Shown: positions 52,820-62,505, counted from the first letter of the stretch. The stretch is DNA of 64,000 nt from Capnocytophaga sp. oral taxon 863 str. F0517 (GCF_000466425.1 NZ_KE992171.1:50588-114587), one strand, 5' to 3'. The notes: a model not told the origin generated them from the sequence alone. Numbers and translations are program-made.

Positions 52820-54459
52820 TACTACTGATAGATAATTACGATTCTTTTGTATTCAATGTCGCCCAATACCTCCAAGAGCTCACCGACGAGGAGGTGAGAA
52901 CCGTACGCAATGATGCGATTACTTGGGAGCAGATCACCGCCCTACAGCCCTCTCGCATTATACTCTCCCCAGGACCTAAACATCCTAAGGATAGTGGTGT
53001 CTGTTTGGAGATTCTTCTAAAGACAACCACCATCCCTGTCTTGGGGATTTGCTTGGGACATCAGGCCTTTGGGCTGGTCAATGGGGCTGAAATCAAGCGC
53101 ATGGAGGTGCCCCTACATGGGAAGACCTCTACCCTTACAGTGACAGACGACAATACACTGCTTTTCAGGGGATTACCCAAGCAGTTTCAGGTGATGCGTT
53201 ACCACTCGCTCTATGTAGGTAAGGAGCAGCTCCCTGAAAATATTCGTGTGACAGCTCTTTCGGAAGATGATATTATCATGGCTTTGGAGCATCAGCAGAA
53301 ACCTATCTATAGCATACAGTTTCACCCTGAATCATTCTTTACCGAATATGGCAAGCATATCATCAAGAACTTTATCACCCATACCCAAAAACCAAAACCT
53401 TCAACAGCGGAGGACTATGCACAGGAGAAAGCAAGAGCCAATGAGGTATTCAAGGCCGCTCTAAAGAAGTTACAGGAGAATATTCCTTTGGTCAACGAAG
53501 ATTTTAGGGAGATCTGTGCTGTGATTAGTGAAAAGCAATATGATATGGTTCAGTTAGGGGCTCTTTTGGTGCTAATCTCTGAGAAAAGCCTTTATCCTGA
53601 ATCTCTGACGGCTTTTGTAAGGAATATTTTGGCTTATAGCACCACCTTTGCCGACGAAAGCCCTATGATAGACCTCTGTGGTACTGGGGGGGATGGCCTT
53701 AGAACGATTAATATCTCCACTACAGTGGCCTTCATCGTGGCAGCTATGGGGGTAAAGGTGGCCAAGCATGGCAATCGCTCGGTAACCAGCCAAAGTGGTA
53801 GTTCCGATGTGTTGGGGCAGCTCGGAGTCCCTTTGGAGAACAACCTCTTGACCCAATTGGAACACCTACAGAAGGAGCACTTGGCCTTCTTCCATGCGCC
53901 CTTCTTCCATCCCTTGGTAGGAGAGGTGAAGGAGGTAAGGCAAAGGTTGGGTATTCGTACCGTGTTCAATGTCTTAGGCCCCTTATTGCACCCCAATACC
54001 AAGCTCAAGTATCAGTTAGTAGGGCTCTATCACGAGCCGGTACAGCGCCTCTATGCCGAGACACTCCAGCTATTGGGTAGAAAACACGCCTTGGTGGTTA
54101 GAGGGAATGATGGACTGGACGAGATTACCCTCTGCGATGAGACTAAGATTGTGGAAGTCAAGGACGGAAAGATACTTGAATATACCATCGCCCCTGAGAT
54201 GTTTGGCTTTAAAAGGGCTTTCCATGCCGATATACAAGGAGGTACTCCAGAGGAGAATGCAGCTATATTGCTAAGAATGCTCAAGGGAGAGGAACAATCG
54301 CCTAAGTCGGATATTGTGATACTCAATGCTATGTTTGCGCTCTATACAGCAGACTTTGTCAAGCACCCTGCCGAGGCCAAACCGCTGATTGAGGAGGCTA
54401 TCCGCAGCGGAAAGGTGTACGAGCACTATCTGAAAATGATTAATACCGACAATGATTAA
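52816..54459 (+). CDS. trpGD: Fused anthranilate synthase component II / anthranilate phosphoribosyltransferase
   Basis: A 547-residue fusion. Residues 1 to about 190 are the glutamine amidotransferase (nucleophile Cys79 in LGICLGHQAFG; His/Glu in QFHPESFFTEYG) that supplies ammonia to TrpE. From about 210 to the end is anthranilate phosphoribosyltransferase (DLCGTGGDGLRTINISTTVAFI, KHGNRSVTSQSGSSDVL, VRGNDGLDEITL). A Lys-rich linker joins them. Such fusion is known in enterobacteria and occurs sporadically elsewhere. The stop and the next ATG overlap by one base (TAATG). Confidence 0.95.
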   Translation: MILLIDNYDSFVFNVAQYLQELTDEEVRTVRNDAITWEQITALQPSRIILSPGPKHPKDSGVCLEILLKTTTIPVLGICLGHQAFGLVNGAEIKRMEVPLHGKTSTLTVTDDNTLLFRGLPKQFQVMRYHSLYVGKEQLPENIRVTALSEDDIIMALEHQQKPIYSIQFHPESFFTEYGKHIIKNFITHTQKPKPSTAEDYAQEKARANEVFKAALKKLQENIPLVNEDFREICAVISEKQYDMVQLGALLVLISEKSLYPESLTAFVRNILAYSTTFADESPMIDLCGTGGDGLRTINISTTVAFIVAAMGVKVAKHGNRSVTSQSGSSDVLGQLGVPLENNLLTQLEHLQKEHLAFFHAPFFHPLVGEVKEVRQRLGIRTVFNVLGPLLHPNTKLKYQLVGLYHEPVQRLYAETLQLLGRKHALVVRGNDGLDEITLCDETKIVEVKDGKILEYTIAPEMFGFKRAFHADIQGGTPEENAAILLRMLKGEEQSPKSDIVILNAMFALYTADFVKHPAEAKPLIEEAIRSGKVYEHYLKMINTDND

Positions 54460-54896
54460 TGAGACAAAAGCTACTAAAATACATACTATTTCTAATAGCT
54501 GTTTTTGTAACAGATGTTATTTTCCTATTCTTATCCATGAAGGATTATAAGGGGGGTATGTCCTCTTCTTGTTTAGAATGTTCCTTAGGAGAGGATATTT
54601 TTGTATTTTTACTCATAAAGATAGGCGTTTTAGCGGTACTGCTCACTCTTTTGTTTAGAGTAGTGAAGAAGAGCGTGTATTTGTATGGATTGATTTTATT
54701 ATTTCTATTATCCACACTCTACTATATTAATTATATACTCTTTGTAGATAGAGTCGCTGCTTGGAGTACTTATTCTTTTGAAGAGACATGGATTACCATA
54801 TTTTGGGATTCTTATAGATATTTCCCTATGCTTATGATTATATATGTTCTTTTGACAAATAAGTTCATTAAAGAAATAGAAAGCATTAACAATTAA
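54459..54896 (+). CDS. Unknown four-helix membrane protein inside the trp operon
   Basis: A 145-residue protein with four hydrophobic segments (about 7-25, 48-66, 75-92 and 115-132). No known domain is recognised and no tryptophan-transport motif was found; it is not a member of the Mtr/TnaB permeases. Its ATG overlaps the trpGD stop by one base and it ends 22 bases before trpC, so it must be cotranscribed. It is more AT-rich than the trp genes around it, which suggests a later insertion. Function unknown. Confidence 0.7.
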   Translation: MRQKLLKYILFLIAVFVTDVIFLFLSMKDYKGGMSSSCLECSLGEDIFVFLLIKIGVLAVLLTLLFRVVKKSVYLYGLILLFLLSTLYYINYILFVDRVAAWSTYSFEETWITIFWDSYRYFPMLMIIYVLLTNKFIKEIESINN

Positions 54897-54918
54897 CAAT
54901 TGATAATTAATAATTACT

Positions 54919-55647
54919 TTGGATATACTATCACAAATAAAACAGCAAAGAGACCTACAACTCCAGCGAGAGCTGGCCTCTGTGGAGCGCCCTTCTTTTT
55001 TTAAGGCGCTCTCGCAGGAAGGCATACGTATCATAGGAGAGATCAAGCGGGCTTCTCCCTCCAAGGGACAGATAGCCCTTGAGGATTTTGACCTCTTGAA
55101 ACAAGCGGAACACTATGTGGAGCATGGGGTGGCGACTTTCTCTATATTGACCGAAGAGGCTTATTTCAAAGGAGATAATAGCTTTATCCCTCAGGTGGTA
55201 ACGGCTTTCCCTCAGGTGCCAATCCTTAGAAAAGACTTTATCTATACCCCTTTTCAGGTAGCACAGGCTAAGTTCTTAGGGGCTTCGGCTATCTTGCTGA
55301 TAGTGAGAATGCTTTCCGATGAGCAGTTACAGGCACTCCATGCCTTGGCCTATGACTTACAAATGGACGTGCTGGTGGAGGTACATGATGAGGCTGAACT
55401 GCAAAGAGCATTACGTATCCCTCAGTTGAAGCTATTAGGAATTAATAACCGTAATCTCAATACTTTTGAGGTTTCTTTACAGACCACCGAGCGACTGCTT
55501 TCCCAAATTCCTGAAGGACAACGCGCTTCACTGTTGGTAGTGAGCGAAAGTGGTTACTTCTCTAAGGAAGATGTACATTATGCCGAAACCCTCGGGGTGG
55601 ATGCACTCCTGATAGGAGAAGCGCTCATGAAAGGACTTTTATTCTAA
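54919..55647 (+). CDS. trpC: Indole-3-glycerol-phosphate synthase
   Basis: TrpC closes the indole ring from carboxyphenylamino-deoxyribulose phosphate. The 242-residue TIM barrel has IIGEIKRASPSKG, EEAYFKGD, RKDFIYTPFQV, LGINNRNLNTFEV and VSESGYFSKED. The most likely start is TTG at 54919, since no ATG fits before the family N-terminus and the sequence from DILSQIKQQRDLQLQ is a normal first helix. It ends sharing one base with trpF (TAATG). Monofunctional, separate from trpF. Confidence 0.95.
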   Translation: MDILSQIKQQRDLQLQRELASVERPSFFKALSQEGIRIIGEIKRASPSKGQIALEDFDLLKQAEHYVEHGVATFSILTEEAYFKGDNSFIPQVVTAFPQVPILRKDFIYTPFQVAQAKFLGASAILLIVRMLSDEQLQALHALAYDLQMDVLVEVHDEAELQRALRIPQLKLLGINNRNLNTFEVSLQTTERLLSQIPEGQRASLLVVSESGYFSKEDVHYAETLGVDALLIGEALMKGLLF

Positions 55648-56270
55648 TGGGAAAAACAGCTTTGAAAATATGCGGTATCCGTAGCTTGGAGGAGATACAG
55701 GCCTTGAAGGACTTGCCTATTGATTATTTTGGGTGTATCTTTGCCCCCAAAAGTCCCCGCTGTGTATCGGTAGACTTGGCCAAAGAAATTACCGATGTAG
55801 CCCATAGCGTAGGCAAGCGGACGGTAGGGGTCTTTGTCAATGCATCCCTTGAACAGATAATGGATACGATACGCCTTACAGGAATAGATGTCGTACAACT
55901 GCATGGGGCGGAGTCAGCGGCGTTTTGCGAAACACTAAAACCCTTAGCAGTACAGCTCTGGAAGGTCTTTCCTGTATGGGACAAACTCCCTATGATGGAG
56001 GAGTACCTACCCTATATAGCATTCCCCTTGTTAGATACCAAGGGAGCCGCCGAAGGGGGCAATGGCTTGGCTTTCAATTGGCAACTGCTGAAGGGACTGG
56101 TGCCCTATAGCTTTATCTTGGCAGGAGGTGTCTCCACAGCAAATGTACAAGAAGCGCTCCAGTATAAGCCTGCAATTATAGATGTCAATAGCAAAGTGGA
56201 GCAAGGTAACCGAAAAAGTCGCTCCCTGATAGAAAAACTTATAGAAGAAATACATAAACACAATAAATAG
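55647..56270 (+). CDS. trpF: Phosphoribosylanthranilate isomerase
   Basis: A 207-residue TIM barrel that makes the substrate of TrpC by Amadori rearrangement. ALKICGIRSLEEIQALKDL has the catalytic Cys, GCIFAPKSPR, VGVFVNASLEQI and the C-terminal LAGGVSTANVQEAL and DVNSKVEQGNRKS, close to the usual DVSSGVE. The catalytic Asp is expected in PLLDTKG. It starts on the last base of trpC and is followed after 9 bases by trpB. Confidence 0.95.
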   Translation: MGKTALKICGIRSLEEIQALKDLPIDYFGCIFAPKSPRCVSVDLAKEITDVAHSVGKRTVGVFVNASLEQIMDTIRLTGIDVVQLHGAESAAFCETLKPLAVQLWKVFPVWDKLPMMEEYLPYIAFPLLDTKGAAEGGNGLAFNWQLLKGLVPYSFILAGGVSTANVQEALQYKPAIIDVNSKVEQGNRKSRSLIEKLIEEIHKHNK

Positions 56271-56279
56271 CCTAATCAT

Positions 56280-57467
56280 ATGACAAATAAAGCCTACTTC
56301 GGAAACTTTGGAGGGCAATATGTGCCTGAAACAGCCATGTTCGCCCTAATAGAGTTGGAAAAAGAATACGAGAAAGCTAAAAATGACCCTCAGTTCCAAG
56401 CAGAATTAGCGGATTTGCTCAAAAATTATGTAGGTCGTCCTACGCCCTTATATTATGCCAAAAACCTTAGTGCGCACTATGGACATGATATCTTCCTGAA
56501 GCGGGAAGACCTCAACCATACAGGGGCACATAAGATTAATAATGCCTTAGGTCAGGTACTTTTGGCCAAGCGAATGGGCAAGAAGAAAGTGATTGCCGAG
56601 ACAGGAGCAGGCCAACATGGGGTGGCTACCGCTACCGCAGCTGCCCTTTTGGGACTCGAATGTGAGGTGTATATGGGGGCGGTGGATATGGAGCGCCAAC
56701 AGCTGAACGTCTTTCGTATGGAGCTCTTGGGAGCTAGGGTAGTTGCCATAGAGGATGGACTGAAAACGCTCAAGGAGGCTACCACAGCAGCGATACAGTC
56801 TTGGGTGGCTGAGATAGAAACCGTCTTCTATGTGATAGGTTCTGCTGTAGGGCCTCACCCTTATCCGACAATTGTAAAGGACTTCCAGTCAGTTATAGGT
56901 CGTGAAGCAAGGGAGCAGCTCACCGCTTTGGGCAAGCATGCCGACCATATCATCGCTTGTGTAGGGGGTGGAAGCAATGCAATAGGTATTTTCTCAGGCT
57001 TCTTGGACGATACTTCCACTGAGCTCTATGGCGCTGAAGCAGGGGGCGAGGGGATAGATACCGAGCGCCATGCGGCTACTCTTACCCTGGGGCGCGAGGG
57101 AATTATCCATGGGATGAAAACCTATGTCCTGCAAGACAAGTACGGGCAGATAAGCCCCGTACACTCTATCTCCGCAGGCTTGGACTACCCAGGAATAGGC
57201 CCCGAACATGCTTACTTGTTCCAAACCAAAAGAGCCCACTATGTTCCCATTACCGATCAGGAGGCCATGGATGCACTGCTGCTAACCACTCGCAAGGAAG
57301 GGATTATCCCTGCTATAGAAAGTGCCCATGCCTTGGCCTATTTAGACAAATTGTGCCCAACCCTTCCTAAGGACAAGAAGCAAATCATAGTGGTAAATGT
57401 ATCAGGTAGGGGAGACAAGGATATGCACACCGTTTTTTCAATCTTAAAAGGAGAAAAATATGAATAA
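56280..57467 (+). CDS. trpB: Tryptophan synthase beta subunit
   Basis: TrpB condenses indole with serine using PLP. The 395-residue protein shows [29 protein letters not shown] with the PLP Lys, [30 protein letters not shown] for PLP phosphate, and [15 protein letters not shown]. Its stop overlaps trpA by 8 bases, coupling the two subunits of the channelled complex. This is a standard TrpB1. Confidence 0.98.
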   Translation: MTNKAYFGNFGGQYVPETAMFALIELEKEYEKAKNDPQFQAELADLLKNYVGRPTPLYYAKNLSAHYGHDIFLKREDLNHTGAHKINNALGQVLLAKRMGKKKVIAETGAGQHGVATATAAALLGLECEVYMGAVDMERQQLNVFRMELLGARVVAIEDGLKTLKEATTAAIQSWVAEIETVFYVIGSAVGPHPYPTIVKDFQSVIGREAREQLTALGKHADHIIACVGGGSNAIGIFSGFLDDTSTELYGAEAGGEGIDTERHAATLTLGREGIIHGMKTYVLQDKYGQISPVHSISAGLDYPGIGPEHAYLFQTKRAHYVPITDQEAMDALLLTTRKEGIIPAIESAHALAYLDKLCPTLPKDKKQIIVVNVSGRGDKDMHTVFSILKGEKYE

Positions 57468-58221
57468 CAATAGCATAGCTGCGGTATTTGCCGCAAAAGA
57501 AAAGGTTAATATAGGCTACATTGTGGCAGGTTACCCCTCTGTGGATTTTACCAAATCGTTCCTCTCTAATTTGGATAGCACAGCCATAGACATCTTAGAG
57601 ATAGGAATTCCTTATTCCGATCCCTTGGCCGATGGCAAGCTCATCTCTCAGGCTTCTTTTGCCGCCTCCCAAGCAGGAGTTACCACCGATACGGTCTTTG
57701 ACTTGCTTGCTTCGGTAAAAGATACAGTACATAAGCCCTTGGTGTTCTTGGTCTATTACAATCTTGTCTTTGCTTATGGGGTAGATGCCTTTTTGCAGAA
57801 ATGTGCAGCGGTGGGTATCCGTGGGCTGATTATCCCTGACCTCCCTTATGAAGAAGCACAAGAGCTGGTAGAAAAGCTCAGGGAGCACCATATTGCTTTT
57901 ATTCCTTTGGTGAGTGTGACCTCCGAGGGGCGCATTGCCTCTATAGCTTCCTTAGGGGACGGTTTTGTTTATGCGGTTGGTTCTCTGGGGGTTACCGGAA
58001 GCAAACAGGTGGATTTGCCACGCCTTAAGGAATTTATTACCCAAATAAGAGCACAGACCTCCTTGCCCGTCTCGTTGGGCTTTGGGATCAAGACCCATGC
58101 TGACGTGGAGCAGATGCGCCAATATGCCGATGGGGTCATCGTAGGTACCAGTATTGTAGCGCTTACTGCCTCCAACAAGCTCGAGCAGACAATCACTCAA
58201 ATAAATGAACTCTTTAAATAA
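57460..58221 (+). CDS. trpA: Tryptophan synthase alpha subunit
   Basis: TrpA splits indole-3-glycerol phosphate to indole, channelled to TrpB. The 253-residue TIM barrel has the catalytic Glu and Asp in [15 protein letters not shown], the [11 protein letters not shown] loop and the phosphate site VGFGIKT-like [12 protein letters not shown] and [10 protein letters not shown]. It is the last gene of the trp operon; the stop is followed by AATTGTTAAT-type repeat DNA, not a recognisable stem-and-U-run terminator. Confidence 0.97.
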   Translation: MNNNSIAAVFAAKEKVNIGYIVAGYPSVDFTKSFLSNLDSTAIDILEIGIPYSDPLADGKLISQASFAASQAGVTTDTVFDLLASVKDTVHKPLVFLVYYNLVFAYGVDAFLQKCAAVGIRGLIIPDLPYEEAQELVEKLREHHIAFIPLVSVTSEGRIASIASLGDGFVYAVGSLGVTGSKQVDLPRLKEFITQIRAQTSLPVSLGFGIKTHADVEQMRQYADGVIVGTSIVALTASNKLEQTITQINELFK

Positions 58222-58400
58222 TGATTAATTGTTAATGGTTAATTGTTAATTAGCCAATTGGCTAATTTGTCAATTTGTTAATTGGCAATTTACCAATTGG
58301 CTAATTGTCTCATTGCCAAATTATCTCATAGTCTCATTGCCAAATTATCTCATTGCTTCATTGGCTAATTATCTCATTGTCTCATAGTCTCATTGTTCAA
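58222..58400. repeat. Dense short-period intergenic repeat tract after trpA
   Basis: About 180 bases composed of overlapping degenerate units: TTAATTGTTAATGG, then CCAATTGGCTAATTTG, then ATCTCATTGTCTCATTGCCAAATT repeated several times. Units are short (7-14 bases), not regular and without spacer structure, so this is not a CRISPR. AATTGGC and GCCAATT give inverted pairs. Similar words occur at 11715-11752, 19842-19866, 51361-51376, 51505-51538 and 54886-54915. Confidence 0.7.
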
Positions 58401-58409
58401 AAGTAGTTT

Positions 58410-58440
58410 TTGCGATGGGGGCTATTTTTCCTTATTTTTG
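58410..58440 (+). promoter_or_regulatory. Bacteroidota-type promoter for the GH3/serine-hydrolase gene
   Basis: TTG at 58410-58412 and TATTTTTG at 58433-58440, spaced 20 bases. It lies inside a longer open frame that starts at 58393 and so supports the internal start at 58462. Confidence 0.6.
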
Positions 58441-58461
58441 CCCTTTAAAATAAAAAGCAAA

Positions 58462-61368
58462 ATGAGATTTTTTTTCTTACTGTTTTTCTCCTCTTTGGTA
58501 GCTTTCTCTCAGCAGATAGACCCACTTCGTACCAAAGACGAACAAGCACAAACCCGCTGGGTAGATAGTCTGTATAACGCCATGAACTTGGATCAAAAAA
58601 TAGGGCAACTATTTATGGTTCAGTCTTTTAGTTCACATACGCCCAAGCAGCAGAAGCCCATCAAGGATTTGATTAAGAAATATCATATTGGGGGGGTTAT
58701 CTTCTCCAAAGGTGCTCCTGTGGCTCAGGCAAAACTTACCAATGAGTTCCAGTCCATGGCCAAAACACCGCTTTTGGTGGCTATGGATGCCGAATGGGGA
58801 CTGGCCATGCGTTTGGATTCTGTCTATGCCTTTCCTTGGAATATGACCCTGGGCGCCCTCAAGGACAATGCCTTGGTGGAACGAGCAGGCAGGCATATCG
58901 CCCAGCACTGCAAGCGCTTAGGGGTACATATTGATTTTGCCCCTGATATTGACATCAATACCAATCCGAAAAACCCGATCATAGGCAACCGCTCCTTTGG
59001 CGAAAGCAAGTTCAATGTGGCCCAGAAAGGCGTAGCCTTCACCAAAGGGATGCAGAGCGTAGGGGTCTTGGCTTGTGGCAAGCACTTCCCAGGGCATGGG
59101 GATACTGAAAAGGACTCTCATAAGACCCTCCCTACCGTCTCCTTCTCCCGCGAACGCTTGGAGAGTACTGAGTTCTACCCCTTCCAACAGCTTATCAGTG
59201 CAGGAGTGGCCTCCCTTATGGTGGGTCACCTGAATGTACCTGCCTTGGATGAGGGAAAACCTGCTTCTATATCTTATAAAATTGTCTCTGGACTAATTAA
59301 GCAACAAATGGGCTTTCAGGGACTGATCTTTTCCGATGCCTTGGGAATGAAGGGCGTGGCCGATTATGCCGAGTCTTCCCAAGTGGATTTGCAGGCTTTC
59401 TTGGCTGGGAATGATGTCCTTTTGATGTCCTCCGACCCTATCAAAGGAATAGAGATACTCAAAAAGGCTTACGAGAAAGGGGAAATCAACGAATATCGTT
59501 TGGCACATTCAGTAAAAAAAATCCTCAAAGCTAAGTACTGGGCAGGGCTTAATAAGTACAAACCTGTGTCACTAACCAACCTCACTCAAGACCTGAATAC
59601 CAAGGAGGATGACCTACTTGTAGAAAAAATCTATGAAAAGGCCATTACCTTAGCCCAAAATGCTAAGAATGTACTACCGTTGAAGAATTTAGATGCCAAG
59701 AAAACCGCTTATATCAAGTTTGGTGATGATTCTGGCTGGGAGTTTTTCAAGAATTTGCGCTATTATCAGGATGTCGTACAGCTTAAGAGTGGCTCATGGG
59801 AGTCGCTCAAGAAAGAAATGGCACCCTATGACCGTATTATCATAGGTTTGCACCGCTCCAACGCTTCTCCTTGGGCAGAATATAAGTTCAACACCCAAGA
59901 GTTAGCCCTTCTCCAGAACATCGTCAAGGAGAAAAAGGAAATAATTCTCACTATCTTTACCAAGCCTTATGCTCTTCTCGATTTGCCTGACCTCAGCCCT
60001 TTTGCCGCTGTGGTGGTCGCTTACCAGAATGCGCCTTTTGCGCAGCAGAAAGCAGCCCAACTCATCTATGGAGCGCTTCCCTTTGAGGGAGTCTTGCCGG
60101 TAACAGCCCATAAGAACATCCTATTTGGCCGCAACTTGCCTACCAAACCCCTTAACCGTTTGGCCTATGGCTTGCCAGAGAATGCGGGCTTGAACTCAAA
60201 AAATTTCTACAAGATAGACTCTATAGTAACCGAAGCTATTCAAAAGCAAATGACTCCCTCGGCTCAAGTATTGGTGGCCCGCAATGGGGTCGTGGTCTAT
60301 CAGAAGAGTTTTGGCCGCTATACCTATGATAAGAATGCCGAACAGGTAACCAATAACACCTTATACGACTTGGCTTCACTGACCAAGATTCTCTCTACCC
60401 TGCCTGAGCTAATTGACCTATATGACAAACAGAAAATAAAGCTCAATGCCTCCCTCTCTACACTACTGCCTATGCTCAGTGGTACCAATAAGGCCAATAT
60501 CACCGTCAAGGAAGCGCTCTCTCATTATGGGCAGTTGCAGGCTTGGCTGCCTTTCTATCTTAGAACGATGGATAGAAAGACCAAAGTCCTATCCTCGGAT
60601 ATCTATAATGCAACAATGACTTCAAAATATCCTACCCAAGTGGCGGAAAATATCTTTATCACAGACCATTATCGCGATACGATCCTGCAATCTATTGCGA
60701 AAAGTGACCTAATCAAGCAAAAAAAATACCTTTATAGCGACCTTTCCTATTATTTGTTTCAAAAATATATAGAGAATACCAAGGGCAAACCGCTGAATGA
60801 GTTGGTAGAAAAAGATTTCTATAAGAGTATGGGCGCCTACCAACTTACCTATCGCCCTTTAGACTACTTTCCTAAGGAACAGATAGCCCCTTCAGAGGAG
60901 GATAAGAATTTCCGCCAACAGCTTCTCCGCGGTTATGTAAATGATCAAGGAGCAGCCATGCTCGGTGGAGTAGCAGGTCACGCAGGACTTTTTGGTACAG
61001 CCAATGATGTGGCTAAGATGATGCAGCTCTACCTGCAAAAGGGCTATTACGGAGGAGTGCGCTACTTCTCGGCCAATGCCTTTGATGCTTTCAATAAGAG
61101 CTATTTCATCTCTGAACGCAACCGCCGTGCCTTGGGCTTTGACAAACCCCAACTCCCAGGACAGGGCGGCTATACCTGTGGCTGTGTATCCCCTGAGAGC
61201 TTTGGACATACAGGCTTTACAGGTACCTTGGCTTGGGCAGACCCCGCCACTCAGACCATCTATGTCTTCCTCTCCAACCGTACTTTCCCTACTGCCGACA
61301 ACAAAAAGTTGATTACCGAAAATATCCGCGCCAAGATCCAAAGGGTAGTACAGGAATCTATCATGTAG
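58462..61368 (+). CDS. GH3 beta-N-acetylglucosaminidase (NagZ-like) fused to a serine hydrolase (beta-lactamase family)
   Basis: A 968-residue exported enzyme. The signal peptide MRFFFLLFFSSLVAFSQ sets the start at 58462; the frame opens 23 codons earlier, but that part lies before the promoter. The GH3 domain (about 30-590) has LVAMDAEWGLAMR and the NagZ signature KHFPGHGDTEKDSH near residue 207, in which the His/Asp pair is the catalytic acid-base. The C-terminal beta-lactamase/penicillin-binding-like domain (about 600-965) has SxxK at SLTKI (Ser639), a YSD motif in YSDLSYYLF and HTGFTG. The fusion is known in Bacteroidota and probably recycles or trims peptidoglycan in the periplasm. Confidence 0.92.
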   Translation: MRFFFLLFFSSLVAFSQQIDPLRTKDEQAQTRWVDSLYNAMNLDQKIGQLFMVQSFSSHTPKQQKPIKDLIKKYHIGGVIFSKGAPVAQAKLTNEFQSMAKTPLLVAMDAEWGLAMRLDSVYAFPWNMTLGALKDNALVERAGRHIAQHCKRLGVHIDFAPDIDINTNPKNPIIGNRSFGESKFNVAQKGVAFTKGMQSVGVLACGKHFPGHGDTEKDSHKTLPTVSFSRERLESTEFYPFQQLISAGVASLMVGHLNVPALDEGKPASISYKIVSGLIKQQMGFQGLIFSDALGMKGVADYAESSQVDLQAFLAGNDVLLMSSDPIKGIEILKKAYEKGEINEYRLAHSVKKILKAKYWAGLNKYKPVSLTNLTQDLNTKEDDLLVEKIYEKAITLAQNAKNVLPLKNLDAKKTAYIKFGDDSGWEFFKNLRYYQDVVQLKSGSWESLKKEMAPYDRIIIGLHRSNASPWAEYKFNTQELALLQNIVKEKKEIILTIFTKPYALLDLPDLSPFAAVVVAYQNAPFAQQKAAQLIYGALPFEGVLPVTAHKNILFGRNLPTKPLNRLAYGLPENAGLNSKNFYKIDSIVTEAIQKQMTPSAQVLVARNGVVVYQKSFGRYTYDKNAEQVTNNTLYDLASLTKILSTLPELIDLYDKQKIKLNASLSTLLPMLSGTNKANITVKEALSHYGQLQAWLPFYLRTMDRKTKVLSSDIYNATMTSKYPTQVAENIFITDHYRDTILQSIAKSDLIKQKKYLYSDLSYYLFQKYIENTKGKPLNELVEKDFYKSMGAYQLTYRPLDYFPKEQIAPSEEDKNFRQQLLRGYVNDQGAAMLGGVAGHAGLFGTANDVAKMMQLYLQKGYYGGVRYFSANAFDAFNKSYFISERNRRALGFDKPQLPGQGGYTCGCVSPESFGHTGFTGTLAWADPATQTIYVFLSNRTFPTADNKKLITENIRAKIQRVVQESIM

Positions 61369-61378
61369 TTTTGAATAT

Positions 61379-61810
61379 ATGGAAAAGAATTTTTATGACT
61401 TAGAGCTTATCAAAATATTAGAAAAACATATAGAAAATGGAGATTTTCAAATAATAGAATCTAATATCTATGTTGATAAGGTGAATGCTAACTTGCCTTT
61501 TAAAGGGAGTAGAGTTAATTTTGAGCAATTAGAAGAGTATCAAAGAATATTTTTTGATGATTATGAAACACTTGTTCCTTTTATAAGGGATATTGCAACT
61601 AAGGTAGGTATAAAACCAGATGAAAAAGTGGTTTATATGGGAGATAATGTATCGAACCTAACCTATATATTCTCATTTGAATATTTAGATAAAGTCATTG
61701 TAGATATATTAGATAATATACCTGAACATCATTACTTTCTATCTCAAGATATGAAGTGGATTCTGTATATATCGTATGAAGATTGTGCAGAATTTGCGTT
61801 GATAATTTAA
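61379..61810 (+). CDS. Unknown small protein, possible immunity-type
   Basis: A 143-residue acidic protein with no signal peptide and no recognised domain. It is rich in Tyr, Asp, Ile and Glu and ends with WILYISYEDCAEFALII, a beta-rich hydrophobic end of the kind seen in small immunity proteins. It starts 10 bases after the GH3 gene stops; a TAGTTTTG word overlaps that stop (61366-61373), too close to the ATG for an ordinary leader. It begins a run of four AT-rich plus-strand genes. Function unknown. Confidence 0.6.
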   Translation: MEKNFYDLELIKILEKHIENGDFQIIESNIYVDKVNANLPFKGSRVNFEQLEEYQRIFFDDYETLVPFIRDIATKVGIKPDEKVVYMGDNVSNLTYIFSFEYLDKVIVDILDNIPEHHYFLSQDMKWILYISYEDCAEFALII

Positions 61811-61831
61811 TTTCCTATTATAGAACAGCTT

Positions 61832-62452
61832 ATGGCAAGTTATCAATCTTTATTAATAGACAGAACAGTATGTATACTGTACAAGGCAGTAGAAGAGAAA
61901 ACACCTCTTATTTCGGGTTGGATAGGAGGAAATCCTCCTGAATATTTTGACAATCATCTAATCTCAAAGGAGAATAATAATTATAGCTTTTATCTCTCTT
62001 TATTAAATCCTTTTGATGAAGAGAGAATGATATCTATTTTTATTCCTGATTATGATTCTTACTTAGAACATGCTATATACCCTGATTGTTCTATAAAAGT
62101 TTTTGAACATCCTACTACACAAGAAAGTGAATTGTCTAATCTGAAAAGCTCTTTTATGATAGACAAGAAATATATAGTAGAGTCAAGAATTTGCAATACT
62201 AATGAAGCTATTAACATTCCTTATCTTATTAAATTTGGCGGAACCCCTGATTTTATACAACGAAAGGAATATTATTATAAAAACCTTGATAAAGATGCCT
62301 TTAAATTTCTTTTTCAAATAGATGAAGGGGGATATCCTGATGGTTTGATTAAAGGAAATTACCCTTTTAGCTTTGGAGGAGTATATATTTATGCAAATAT
62401 AACACAGAATAGTTTTTCTAACCCTATAGCTGGTTTTTGGCAATACACATAA
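61832..62452 (+). CDS. YwqG/DUF1963-like small protein, first of two paralogues
   Basis: A 206-residue cytoplasmic protein. WIGGNPPEYF near residue 31, FGGTPDFIQRKEYYYKNL (about 132-149), FLFQIDEGGYPDG and SFGGVYIYANITQ follow the order kxGGxPxwIQ ... FLlQid ... GvlYxf seen in YwqG/DUF1963 proteins, some of which act as immunity or regulatory proteins. It is clearly paralogous to the protein encoded at 63120, with shared GGNPP, IYPxxxxKVxEH, YYYxxLxKDxxxFxxQIDExGY and AGFWQY. The DNA just past both stops is also alike (ATAAATGxAAGTTGGAA). Function not shown. Confidence 0.6.
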   Translation: MASYQSLLIDRTVCILYKAVEEKTPLISGWIGGNPPEYFDNHLISKENNNYSFYLSLLNPFDEERMISIFIPDYDSYLEHAIYPDCSIKVFEHPTTQESELSNLKSSFMIDKKYIVESRICNTNEAINIPYLIKFGGTPDFIQRKEYYYKNLDKDAFKFLFQIDEGGYPDGLIKGNYPFSFGGVYIYANITQNSFSNPIAGFWQYT

Positions 62453-62505
62453 ATGGAAGTTGGAAGTGGCACAGAGGTTACGTTTAATATCCGAATTTAA
62501 ATCTC

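Noticed and set aside
58222..58400. Repeat tract considered as a CRISPR array
   Set aside because: Units are 7-14 bases, irregular and without spacers; no cas gene is present.
58393..58461. N-terminal extension of the GH3/serine-hydrolase protein by 23 residues
   Set aside because: It precedes and covers the promoter, and the start at 58462 begins a clean signal peptide.
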